A stretch of 64,000 nt of DNA from an uncultured Vicinamibacterales bacterium. Lineage in GTDB: Bacteria > Acidobacteriota > Vicinamibacteria > Vicinamibacterales > UBA8438. Position 1 is the stretch's first letter; the number at the start of each line of letters is the position of its first letter. Of the stretch, positions 52,679-61,936 are shown piece by piece. Where the stretch lies: assembly GCA_958295905.1 (NCBI GenBank), contig OY282382.1:5748367-5812366 (forward strand), written 5' to 3'. The position numbers and the translations under genes are program-made. The notes under the pieces were generated by a model. The model had not been told where the DNA came from. It made no database searches and saw only the letters and a program-made list of their open reading frames with translations.

Positions 52679-55600
52679 ATGAGTGCCATTTCTGCCGATG
52701 CCCGCCGCCTGCCGCTCCACCACGTCACCATCCGCGTCCCGTGGCACGACGGAGGCTGGACGGGAAGCGTCTGCGCTCGCCCGCTTGACAACACAAGCTG
52801 CCTGATCCTGCCCCGCATCGGCGAGCGCCGGCGCGACGACGTCGAGGCGCGTTGCGCGGGTCAGCGGCTGGACAAGCTCGACCCCGCCGATCTTCCGCCC
52901 TGCGCGAGCGAGCGCGTCTCGTTCATGGCGCCCTTCGCGCTCACGCGGAGGATGACGCACCCGTACACGGAGTTCTACCCCGAGACCTACGGTCACTTCG
53001 CACCCACCCGCTTCACGCAGCCCGCCTACTCCGCTGCCTGCGTGCCCTACAGATGGATCATGCGCGAGAAGGTCGAGGGAAACACGAAGAATGGCGAGAT
53101 CGGGATCGCCGAGCGTCTGAAGATCGGCTGGGCGCCGGACCGCGAGCCCGACATCCGCAACCACGGGGGCAAGGAGGTCGAGACAGCCTGGATCCAGGAG
53201 CGCGAGAACCAGCTCGCGCTGCTCGACACCTTCTTCGGCGCGCTCCGGCCGGAGGAGTCGCTCTGCTTCCTCTATGCCAAGCGCACCCCGCTCTCCGAGC
53301 AGTCCCGGCGCACAATCGTCGGCGTGGGTCGCGTGCTTTCCGTGGGTGGGGCCACCGAGTACGCCTACAAGGTCGAGAACCCGCCCTCCGCTGCGTGCTC
53401 TGGGAGCGCAACGTAGGCCACTCGATCCGGCCCGGCTTCGCGGACGGCTTCCTCTTTCCCTACCAGGAGGCGCTGGCGCTCGCCGAACGCGAGGGGGTCG
53501 CCCCCGAGACGTTCGTGGCCTTCGCTCCTGACGAGCACTTCGACGCCTACTCCTTCGGCTCGGAGCTCCTGACCCACGATGGCGCGGTGGCCTCCCTCGT
53601 AGCCTGCGCGGCAACGCTGCACCGAATCCGCGGCCGGATCGAAGGACCGTGGGACCAAGCGCTTGCTTGGATCGACACGCACCTTAACCGCCTGTGGAAG
53701 GCGCGGGGCGCGTTCCCCGGCCTGGGCTCGGCGCTCTCGGCATTCGGCTACGAGTGGGGCTTCCAGCACGGGAGCCTGCTCGCCTACGAAATCGAACTGC
53801 GGCGCGAGCGCGACGGCGGCGGCGATCCCTGGGCGCTCGTTGACGCGTTGATGAATGATCCTGCGAAGCTCGGCGAGCCCGTGGCGAAGCTCCTCACGGA
53901 CGGACTGCGCAGGGGCTGGAAGCGCCTCGCCGGCGAGAGACGAGCCCTGCTCCAACTCCTCGGCCGCTGCGCCATCTCGGAGGACAAGGCGCTACGCTTC
54001 TACGACACTACGGCACGGGCGGAAGCCGGTATCGAGGCGAGCGACTCCGAGCTGCTGCGCAATCCGTACCTCCTCTTCGAGCGCGACCAGCGCGCCGCCG
54101 ACCCCATCGCCTTTGGCGCGGTAGACCGGGGCCTGTTCCCGGACGAGGCAGTGCGGGAGAAGCTTCCCGTGCCGGAGCCGAGCCGCATCGAAGACCCGGT
54201 CGACGAACGGCGGGTGCGCGCAGTGGTCGTCGACCTCCTGGAGCACGCGGCGGCCGACGGGCACACGCTGCTGCCCCGGAGCTGGGTCATCCGAAGAGCA
54301 CGTGAGCGCGCGCTCCAGCCGCCATGCCCGCTCGGCGAGAACGTGCTCGACGCCTGCGAGGAGAGCTTTGATTCGGTCGTCGCGCGCGTCGCCACGCGCG
54401 CCGGCGAGCCCGCCTACCAGGTGGAGCGGCTGGTCGAGTGCCGCAAGATCATCCGCCACGAGGTGCTCGGCCGGAACAGGGGGAAGCCGCACGTGGCCGA
54501 TTTGGAGTGGCGTGAACTCGTGGACGCGGGGTTTGGTGCGCTGATGTCCACGGACCCGGAAGACCGTGGCTTGGAGGAGCGCGCGCGGCGCGAGAAGGCT
54601 GCGGCGCTCGAACAGCTCTTCCGCTCGCGGCTCTCCGTGCTGATCGGGCCGGCGGGCACGGGCAAGACAACGTTGCTACGGATGCTGTGCTCCCTTCCCG
54701 GCCTTGTCGAGAAGGGGGTGCTGCTCCTCGCACCCACGGGCAAGGCCCGCGTGCGCCTGGAAGATCAGACCGATATGCGGGGTGCCGGCCAGACCCTCGC
54801 TCAGTTCCTCATCCGGCAGCAGCGCTACGACAGGGAGACCGGCACCTACTTTCCCAAGCCCAAGGCACCTCGCTGCGGCAACTACCGCACCGTGATCGTA
54901 GACGAGTGCTCGATGGTGACAGAAGAACAGCTCGCGGCCCTGATCGACTCGCTCAGTAACGTCGAGCGGCTCGTACTCGTCGGGGATCCGCGTCAGCTCT
55001 CGCCGATCGGGGCCGGCCGCCCGTTCGTGGACATCGTTCGAAGGCTCGAGCCCGAGAACGTCGAAACCCTCTCTCCACGCTGTGGGCCGGGCTATGCCGA
55101 GCTCACTGTCCCGCGACGCCAGAAGGGCGAGGCCGGGGCCGACGTGCTCCTGGCATCGCACTTCAGCGGACGGCAGCTCGATCCTGGCGCAGACGCAGTG
55201 CTGGACGAAGGCAAGGAAGGATTGGACGGACGCCTCCGGCTCGTGCGTTGGAACCACCCGGAGGAGCTTCAGGAGAAGCTCATCGCGGAGCTGGTCGAGG
55301 CGCTCGGTCTGGCCGGGCCGGACGACGAGCTGGGCTTCGAGGAATCGCTGGGCGGCGCGCGTCACGGGGACATCCCGTGGGCCTTCTTCTGGAACCAGTC
55401 CGGCGACAAACCGGGAGCTGCGGCGCGGGCGGAAGCTTGGCAGATGCTCTCGCCCGTGCGCGCCGGGCTCGTGGGGGTGGATGCGCTGAACCGCATGGTC
55501 CAGAAGCGATTCCGGGCGAAGGCGCGCGAGGTTGCCGAGACGGCGGGCTGGAGCCGCAAGATGCCGTGTCCCGTCGGTCCGCAGGCGCTACTCTACGGTG

Positions 55601-56496
55601 ACAAGGTCATCAACGTCATCAACCAGCGCCGCCGCGACGTCTGGCCGAAGCCCGCTGGGGAGGCCTACGTCGCCAACGGCGACATCGGCATCGTCGTCGG
55701 ACAGTACAAGACGAGAAAGTTCAAGGGCTTGCCGCGGAAGCTCGAGGTCGAGTTCGCCGGGCAACCGGGCCCCAAGTACGGGTTCTACCCCGGGGAGTTC
55801 GGAGACGAAGGCCGCAACCCGCTCGAGCTGGCCTACTGCCTGACGGTGCACAAGACCCAGGGTAGCGAGTTCGGCGTCACCTTCGTCGTGCTCACCAACC
55901 CCTGCTGGCTGCTCTCCCGCGAGCTCTTGTACACGGCACTGACCCGCCACCAGGACCGGCTGGTCATCCTGCACGAGGGCCCGCTTGTCGAGTTTCGTCG
56001 CTATGCAGGCGACGAGCACTCGGAAATCGCCCGGCGGATGACGAACCTCTTTGCGGATCCGCTGCCGCGGGAAGTAACCGTCAACGCCCGGCAACGCTTC
56101 ATCGAGGAAGGGCTCATTCATCGAACCGAGCGCGGCGACCTCGTGCGTTCAAAGTCCGAGCTGGTGATTGCCGACAAGCTTCACGCCCGCGGGGTCAACT
56201 ACGCCTACGAGCAGCCTCTCGTGCTGTCCAATGGTCGCACCCGCTACCCGGATTTCACGATCTCGGATCACGCGCGGGGCGTGACCTTCATCTGGGAGCA
56301 TCTCGGCATGCTCGACGACCACGGATACAAAGCCCGCTGGGAGGGGAAGCGTGCCGAGTACCTGGCGTGCGGAATCGAGCCCCACGAAGACGGCGGAGGC
56401 CCGGAAGGAACGCTGATCGAAACGCGCGACGAGCCGGGCGGGAGGCTGGATGCAGCGGCGATCGCCTCGGTGATCGACGGCGTGATCTTGGGTTGA
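52679..56496 (+). CDS. RecD-like helicase with C-terminal PD-(D/E)XK nuclease, one frameshift
   Basis: About 1270 aa once a -1 shift near 53384-53387 is allowed; one C seems missing in a CCC run, and the first frame otherwise stops at 53416. The N-terminal about 550 aa are uncharacterised (LHHVTIRVPWHDGGWTG; HPYTEFYPETYGHFAPTRFT). The superfamily-1B helicase core follows: Walker A GPAGTGKTTLL, DECSMVTEEQ, LVGDPRQLSPIGAG, YCLTVHKTQGSEFG, LLYTALTRHQDRLVIL. The C-terminus has a restriction-like fold: RSKSELVIADKLHARGV, YPDFTI, WEHLG. Start ATG 52679 has GGGAG about 9 nt upstream. It is co-transcribed with the GTPase-like gene. The frameshift may be a sequencing error or real inactivation. Confidence 0.8.
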
Positions 56497-56659
56497 CACA
56501 TGGACCTTCATCCCAGGCACGGCGTTTCGGAGCCAGGCGATCGCCTTGGGCACCTTCTTGTCAGTGACGCCGAGCCACACCGCACGACGCGCCGGACCAC
56601 ACGTCTACGATGCGCGCGGTTCGGTGCACCCACGGCTCTTCGCTGCCGCCTCAGACAGC

Positions 56660-56902
56660 CGCCGCCCACTTCGTCGGTGACGGCGCCCGCTGCCAACAGG
56701 AGCGGCGCGTCGGCCAGAACTGCCGGCGCTACGCAGAAGTCGGCGTGTACTCCGCGACGGCGAAGTCGGCGCGGCCGGTGTGAAGATAGATGGCCTGAGC
56801 ACCGACGAGCACGAGGGCGTCGCGCTGTTCGGCCAGCGCATCGGCGGCGTCGAGCAGCGCGGTGCGGGCGCGAACGTACAGCGGGTCAGGACCGCCAGAC
56901 AT
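56660..56902 (-). pseudogene. Broken nucleotidyltransferase-like partner gene
   Basis: ATG at 56902 overlaps the end of the regulator gene. The frame reads DPLYVRARTALLDAADALAE, then ALVLVGAQAIYLHTGRADFA, and hits a stop at 56729. The expected continuation (ADFCVAPAVLADAPLLLAAG) is in another frame, consistent with a deletion of a few bases near 56745, and sequence beyond about 56660 no longer looks coding. The opening resembles the nucleotidyltransferase-fold partner usually encoded after this kind of HTH protein. Confidence 0.6.
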
Positions 56903-57965
56903 GCTCGTTCCCCGCCATCCACGCCAGCATCGCTTCGCCCTGTGAGGGTTCCCGACCCGGCCCGGTGAGCAGGTCGACGGTGAGCTGGCTGGAGGCGACG
57001 CAGCGAAGACCGTCCCGGTCGACCGTCCGATCGAAGACGACAGGATCGAGAGGCTCGAGAAGCACCACGTTGGCGCCGGCTTCGGTCTCGCGGAGCTCTA
57101 GGCGGTCGATGGCCCGGCCCGGGTCGGTGACGTAGATGGTCGCCAGCCTTGCAGGCGCGATGGGATCGAATCGCTGAGCGGCAAGAGCGCCGGTGGCGGC
57201 GTACGCGAACCTCATCTCGCGAAGCCGGTTCTCGAAGGCCGGCAGACCCCGTGGATCGAGCACCGTCGTTGGTGTGTTGGAGTCGGTCTGGTCGTAGTCC
57301 TCGGCCCACTGGCGAATGGCGCCCTGCCAGTCGACGGTCGAGACGGCCCCGCGCGCACGGGTCACGATGGCCTCGCGTTCGAGCAGGTCCAGCACACGGG
57401 ACAGGGTCGGCGCCGACGCGCCAGTTGACTGAGCCAGCTCGCGGACACCGTATGGAGGAGGGGTATCGATGATGGCCCTCATGGCTCGGGCGGCCCCCCG
57501 CCCCCGCAGGGATCGGAGCTTGTGGTCCCTTGGCCAGGGGTCGCGATCGGCTCCGTCGGTAGCAATGAACAGCCCCGGCGTGGAGATCTCGATCCGCACG
57601 TTGCCCGTGGTATCGACGTAGCCGACCCCGCGATCGCGAAGCAGGGCCCGGGCGCGGGGGGAGAGATACGCGGCCGCCACGACAGGCACGGCGCGCGGCG
57701 ACGCGCCGGCGGTCATCCTCGAGATCTGCTCGACGGCCTGGAACACGTCGCGCGGTTCCAGAGTGCGCTTGATCTCGACGGCAAGGACCGCGCTTTCGCC
57801 CGCGGGTGACACGATCTCCGCCAGCAGGTCTACGCGGTACCGACCGAGCGCTTCGGTCCGCCGGGCTTCGAGTGCCCAGCCGGCCGGGATTCGTTCAGCC
57901 AGAAACCGCTCGACTTGGCGCTCGACCTGCATTCCGGTCGGGGGCTGTTTGTCGGTTACGGGCAT
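56886..57965 (-). CDS. HTH regulator with N-terminal nuclease-fold domain (AbiEi-like)
   Basis: 359 aa. Residues 15-70 form a PD-(D/E)XK-like sheet (YRVDLLAEI...AVLAVEIKRT: D, E-x-K). Then follow YLSPRARALLRDRGVGYVDT and TGNVRIEI, and a winged helix (GVRELAQSTGASAPTLSRVL, residues 170-200). The C-terminal half is a mixed domain. I know such proteins as the first gene of two-gene, TA-like modules in actinobacteria and others, with the second gene a nucleotidyltransferase-like protein. Here that partner is broken (56660-56902). A promoter with AT-rich -10 lies directly upstream. Confidence 0.65.
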   Translation of the reverse strand: MPVTDKQPPTGMQVERQVERFLAERIPAGWALEARRTEALGRYRVDLLAEIVSPAGESAVLAVEIKRTLEPRDVFQAVEQISRMTAGASPRAVPVVAAAYLSPRARALLRDRGVGYVDTTGNVRIEISTPGLFIATDGADRDPWPRDHKLRSLRGRGAARAMRAIIDTPPPYGVRELAQSTGASAPTLSRVLDLLEREAIVTRARGAVSTVDWQGAIRQWAEDYDQTDSNTPTTVLDPRGLPAFENRLREMRFAYAATGALAAQRFDPIAPARLATIYVTDPGRAIDRLELRETEAGANVVLLEPLDPVVFDRTVDRDGLRCVASSQLTVDLLTGPGREPSQGEAMLAWMAGNEHVWRS

Positions 57966-57995
57966 GGGGCTCTCTGACGGGGCAGCGTTCCGATT

Positions 57996-58024
57996 ATTTT
58001 AATGTTTCGGCATAAGGGAAACAA
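57996..58024 (-). promoter_or_regulatory. Promoter of the HTH regulator gene
   Basis: Minus strand TTGTTT (58024-58019), 17-bp spacer, TAAAAT (58001-57996), in an AT-rich patch 31 nt before the ATG. Confidence 0.5.
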
Positions 58025-58214
58025 GCGATTTCAAGAAACGGCGTGCGGAGTCGAACCGAGTGGCCGGGCCGCGGGCATCCGGCCTGCTCCGGAAGAAGGA
58101 CATTGGCAAGGGACTGCTCGGCAAAGATGCTCGACGACCTTGGAATCGACGGGGATGACATCTAGTCGGCCCGAATGGTCGGAAATGTCCCGCACGAAGG
58201 GAACCGCCTCACCC

Positions 58215-58652
58215 ATGTCTGACACATACAACTATCCTGCCGAGGTTGAACGCGACGAGGACGGCCGCTATGTGGTCGCGTTTCCCGATTTCGGGTGGGG
58301 CGCAACGGATGGTGTGACCCGGGACGAAGCGTTGGCCGAAGCCCGGGATCTGCTTCGGGAGCTGATCGCGGCGACGATGCGGGAGGGCAAGGACTTGCCC
58401 GAGCCGTCCCGCGCCACCAAGCGTCGGCCCCTCGTGGTGCCCCCGGTGCCGATTGCACTGAAGGCGGCCCTCTACCAAGCGTTCCGCGCGGCAGGTGTGT
58501 CGCAACGCCGCCTCGCCCGTGATCTCGATGTTGCCGAGAGCGAGGTCCGGCGCATGCTGAACCCGGACCACGCCACAAAGTCGGCAGCAATCGACCGCGC
58601 CTTGCGTCGCTTGGGCAGGCGGGTCAGCGTGACTGTTGGGGAAGTTGCGTGA
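58215..58652 (+). CDS. hicB: HicB-type antitoxin-like protein with C-terminal HTH
   Basis: 145 aa. The HicB partial RNase-H fold is visible in NYPAEVERDEDGRYVVAFPD, GVTRDEALAEARDLLRELIA and PSRATKRRPLVVPPVP. A helix-turn-helix follows (GVSQRRLARDLDVAESEVRR) as in DNA-binding HicB variants. ATG 58215 is used; 58185 is in frame too. No HicA (short dsRNA-binding-type toxin) is found on either side in the adjacent few hundred bases, so it is an orphan antitoxin or a relic of a module. Confidence 0.75.
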   Translation: MSDTYNYPAEVERDEDGRYVVAFPDFGWGATDGVTRDEALAEARDLLRELIAATMREGKDLPEPSRATKRRPLVVPPVPIALKAALYQAFRAAGVSQRRLARDLDVAESEVRRMLNPDHATKSAAIDRALRRLGRRVSVTVGEVA

Positions 58653-58780
58653 TGATCCCACGATCAGGACCACAGACCTGCTCGACGAGGAAATCGCCGA
58701 CCTGCTTCGGCCCGTCGCTGCCGCCTCAAGCAGCCTCCGTCGGCCTCGTCGGCCGCGCCGACCGCTGCTGAACCGACGAA

Positions 58781-59518
58781 TCAGAACGTGGCGATCGGAT
58801 TGATGGGCGACCCAGTGCCGCGCGTGGGCAGCGGCGCCGCCGTCAGGAGAAACTCGTAGCGGTTCAGCGAGGCGGCCATCTCCGCCAATGCCTCCAGATC
58901 CAGGTTGTCGAACAGGGGCATCCCCAGGTAGATAAGCGCGAAGCGGTGGAGCGGGCGGGGACCGAGGTCGTCCGCCACCGTCACGGCCCGCTCGGCGTCG
59001 GCCGGCGCCATGTCCTGGGCCGCCTCGCCCCCGAGCAGCGCGATGTCCCGCGCCTTGAGCCACGGAATGACTGACGCGTGCAGTCCGGCCGCCGCGTCGG
59101 CCACGTCCCAGGGGCCGACTTCGACGCGCCGAGCCCAGCGCCCGGTGCGAATGACCACCGCGTCGCCGGAGGAGACGGTCACCCCCGTCGCCGCCCCCCA
59201 GGCCTCGATGTCCTCCACGTGGATCGGCGTGCCGGGTTCCAGGTACGGCACGTTCCGGAACCGCGCCATGTCGATCAGCACGCCCCGGGTGACGATGCCC
59301 GACTTCGCGTTGTGCACGGTGTTCCGGGAGTGGCCGCCCTGCGCCGCGACCACCGCGGGATCCGGCCGGTAGTCGTTGTAGGTCACGCCCTCGCCGATGA
59401 AGTTATGATTCAAGAAGTCCAGGTGGGTGTGGATGAACCCGTGGTACGAGATCCGGATCTCGTCGGCGGTGATCCCGAGCGGGGTGACCTGATACGGCCG
59501 CGGGCCGTCGACGAGAAC
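58781..59518 (-). pseudogene. 5'-truncated cyclase-family (kynurenine formamidase-like) gene
   Basis: About 245 residues of a cyclase-family protein: ISYHGFIHTHLDFLNHNFIG carries the metal-binding H-x-x-x-H-x-D pattern, followed by RGVLIDMARF, IHVEDIEAW, GDAVVIRTGRWAR and ending RFALIYLGMPLFDNLDLEAL. The usual N-terminal third (signal peptide and W-G-x-x-D-x-x-G-x-x-N region) is missing: upstream of about 59518 the frame runs into an unrelated gene fragment read from the other strand. A frame remains open further up but encodes nonsense. Confidence 0.65.
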
Positions 59519-59519
59519 G

Positions 59520-59905
59520 GTGAAGGCGGACGCGCCGGTCACCCTGACTGCGGTCGCGCACGACGAGGACGGGTTGCCGAAGCCGCGGCGGATGCGCCCC
59601 TGGACCCGGGCCGGCCCACGAGCCTGACCCCGATCGCCGCGACCGGCCTCCGGCTCTCCTGGTTCGTCTACCGGGGAGCCGTGCCGGTGACCTTCGATCC
59701 GGTGCAGACCAAGGTCTGGGAGGACACGCGGGCGAACTCGAACCCGCCGTGGGGCGCCGGCTGGGAGACTCCCGAGCCGCCCCCGGACAACCAGTGGGTG
59801 GTGCAGGCGACCTTCAGCGAGCCCGGCGCCTACGTGCTGCGGTGCATCGCCCACGATGGGACGCTGGGGACCTACGAGGACGTCATGTTTGTGGTGACGG
59901 AGTGA
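59520..59905 (+). pseudogene. C-terminal fragment of an acidobacterial-type hypothetical protein
   Basis: Starts abruptly with VKADAPVTLTAVAHDEDGLP, shifts frame (-1) between about 59581 and 59615, and continues ATGLRLSWFVYRGAVPVTFD, ANSNPPWGAGWETPEPPPDN, VVQATFSEPGAYVLRCIAHD and VMFVVTE. I know this ending as the C-terminal beta-sandwich of longer exported acidobacterial proteins. The 5' part is absent and the frame is broken. Confidence 0.6.
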
Positions 59906-59940
59906 GCGGCCTGCTTCGTGGTTGGGCTGAGCCTCCGGAA

Positions 59941-61179
59941 CTATCCGACGTCCGGCGGCGCCTCGAGACGCCGCCGGACGCTCTCGAAGAACTCGGGGTC
60001 CGACAGCAGTCGGCGGAGAAGGTCCTGGTGCAAGTAACTCGGCGCCCGCGCGCGGGTTTCGGCAGTCAGGCGCAGCCCGTCGCCCGACGGTTGGGGAAGG
60101 TCCTGTTGCGCTTGGCCCAGCGCCAGCGTGAGCCAGACCGCGAGAGGCAGCTCGTCGAAGAACAGGGCGGCGACGCCGCCCGTCGCGGCGCCACGCGGCA
60201 CCGCGTAGGTGGCCTCGGTCAACACGCCGGCCAAGCTGCCGCCCTTGGTGCCGAATGACGTGAACCCGCGTCGAATCGGTTCATTCTCCATCGGCCATTC
60301 GAGGAACGCGCGCATCGTGGCGGACGCCGCATCCGAAACCAAGTCGCCGCCCTGTACCCGCTCCATCAGCCCGGCGTAGTCCCGCGCGGTGCCCCGGGGG
60401 AAGCGCGCGACGCTCAAGCGTGCCTGCTCGCGAAGGGTGACCCGGTCCACCACCGGATTCTGCTGCCGGGCCGTCCGGAACGCCGGATCACTGCGCAGGC
60501 GGCCCGCCAACTCCCAGGCGGCATCCTCCAACGGTTCGTCGACCGCGTCGGCCCAGCTCAGAAAGACGCCGCTGATCGGCAACGGGGCATCGGAACCGGC
60601 GAGGTCGAGCCCGGCCGCGAGGGCTCCGGCGCGCTCGCGACCCAGTCGATGCAGCAGGTAATCGGTGGCGGCGTTGTCGCTCACGGTCATCATCGCCCAG
60701 ACCACGTCCCGCAGGGAGACGGCGCCCGACGCGTCGAGCCATCCCCGCTCTCGATAGACCTCCACTGCGCGATCGTGCGCGCCGCCGTCGGTGCCGGGCA
60801 GGAAGAAGGCCTCGACGTCGGCGAGCGGCATCCGCTCGTCGGGCGACCACCGGCCCTGGTCCACGGCCTCGGCGTAGCCGGCGAGCACCAGGATCTTGAT
60901 GGTGGAGGCGAGCGGCCGGGGGACGTCGGGATTCAGGAGGATCGGATGGGAATCATCCAGACGATAGGCGACCAGCGAGACGCGGGAGCGGTTGGCGTCG
61001 ATGAAGTCGAGCAGCGTGTCCACCGAGCGCAGCGTCCGCGCGGCTTCGGCCCCATCGAACATCACGCTGAGATTCCGGGCGACGAAGGTGACCCGGTCCC
61101 AGTTGACCGCGATCAGGACCGCGCCGGCGATCAACACGGTGAGACATCCCACACCGGCGATCTTGAGCAACCGTCTCAT
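59941..61179 (-). CDS. Class A beta-lactamase-like serine hydrolase, membrane-anchored
   Basis: 412 aa from ATG 61179 with GGAG about 7 nt upstream. An N-terminal membrane segment (IAGVGCLTVLIAGAVLIAVN) precedes a beta-lactamase2 domain: S92-T-I-K95 nucleophile motif, S167-D-N169, and FGTKGGSL as the KTG-like motif. The family includes class A beta-lactamases and PBP-like peptidases. An unusually long C-terminal part and the K-G-G variant make antibiotic resistance uncertain. Monocistronic by appearance; the nearest upstream relic is on the opposite strand. Confidence 0.8.
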   Translation of the reverse strand: MRRLLKIAGVGCLTVLIAGAVLIAVNWDRVTFVARNLSVMFDGAEAARTLRSVDTLLDFIDANRSRVSLVAYRLDDSHPILLNPDVPRPLASTIKILVLAGYAEAVDQGRWSPDERMPLADVEAFFLPGTDGGAHDRAVEVYRERGWLDASGAVSLRDVVWAMMTVSDNAATDYLLHRLGRERAGALAAGLDLAGSDAPLPISGVFLSWADAVDEPLEDAAWELAGRLRSDPAFRTARQQNPVVDRVTLREQARLSVARFPRGTARDYAGLMERVQGGDLVSDAASATMRAFLEWPMENEPIRRGFTSFGTKGGSLAGVLTEATYAVPRGAATGGVAALFFDELPLAVWLTLALGQAQQDLPQPSGDGLRLTAETRARAPSYLHQDLLRRLLSDPEFFESVRRRLEAPPDVG

Positions 61180-61670
61180 CAAAGCTCCATCAGCGCCGCG
61201 ATCGTGTTGATGGCGTCCGTCCTCATTCCCGCCCTGCGGGGCGGGCCTCATCGAAATCGATCCAGCGGGCCGATGTGGTTGCCTCCATCGTCCGCTCCGA
61301 CTGCCACCGGCTGGAGCGACAGCGGCCGGGCGGGATTCGCACCCGCGGAAGAATAGCGCCTTTCACCGCGCACCACCACGGTGCTATACAGATGATAGAG
61401 TCACAACAGGACATGCCACAACATCGAGACCGGCACGCTTCCCGGCGGCGACGGCGTTCCCAACAACCCTCCTGGGCCGAGACTTTGCGCATGAAACCAC
61501 ATCACGGCCATCACCGTACGGTCGCGTAGGGCGAAGCGTTCACCGATGCCGGCTCCACCGACCCTGACCGAAGGCCGGATCCTCAGGCATGTCGAACCGC
61601 GCCTACCGGTTGGAGCGCGGGCCCGCCCTGGCCGAGGATCTCGCGCGAACCGCGCCGCCGGCCGTCCCGA
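61180..61670. other. Intergenic stretch without a recognisable gene
   Basis: No convincing ORF on either strand. It contains a tRNA T-arm-like word (61330-61346 on the minus strand) without the rest of a tRNA. The right end merges into the degraded helicase relic. Confidence 0.5.
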
Positions 61671-61867
61671 CTCGCGGCCTGGGGCTTCCGGGTGGCGAGC
61701 ATCACGGCGGCATGAAGCCCGGCGGACGGGACGAGCCGGGCACCCGGCTGCACGCCGAGCAGCAGTTCCGCGACGGCGCGGTGCAGGTGCTCGCGACGAC
61801 CGAGGCGGCGGGCGAAGGGATCAACCTGCAGGTCTCGAACGTTCTCTTCTGGACATCGATGCCATGA
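61671..61867 (+). pseudogene. Relic of an SNF2/DEAD-type helicase C-terminal domain
   Basis: LAAWGFRVASIT (from 61671) continues, after a one-base shift near 61704, as GGMKPGGRDEPGTRLHAEQQ and FRDGAVQVLATTEAAGEGIN-LQVSNVLF, the motif IV-V region of an SNF2-like helicase (ATEAAGEGINLQ). Motif VI (the arginine finger region) and everything before are missing. Probably the remains of a defence or repair helicase lost when neighbouring modules were exchanged. Confidence 0.65.
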
Positions 61868-61936
61868 CCGGGCCGATGCCGGAGCGGGACGGTCGGCCGG
61901 ACTACGGGGTGGAATCGTGAGCGCGCGGGAGGACCG

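Noticed and set aside
56500..56580. Short minus-strand coding-like stretch (TDKKVPKAIAWLRNAVPGMK)
   Set aside because: Looks protein-like but is only about 30 residues long, has no recognisable family and lies across the end of the helicase gene. Too little to annotate.
58003..58214. HicA toxin upstream of the HicB-like gene
   Set aside because: No frame gives the short HicA fold with its conserved G-S-H motif. The ORF here is low-quality sequence.
61330..61346. tRNA T-arm-like sequence on the minus strand (GCGGG, 7-nt loop TGCGAAT, CCCGC)
   Set aside because: No matching acceptor, D-arm or anticodon stem at the right distances. At most an attachment-site-like remnant.
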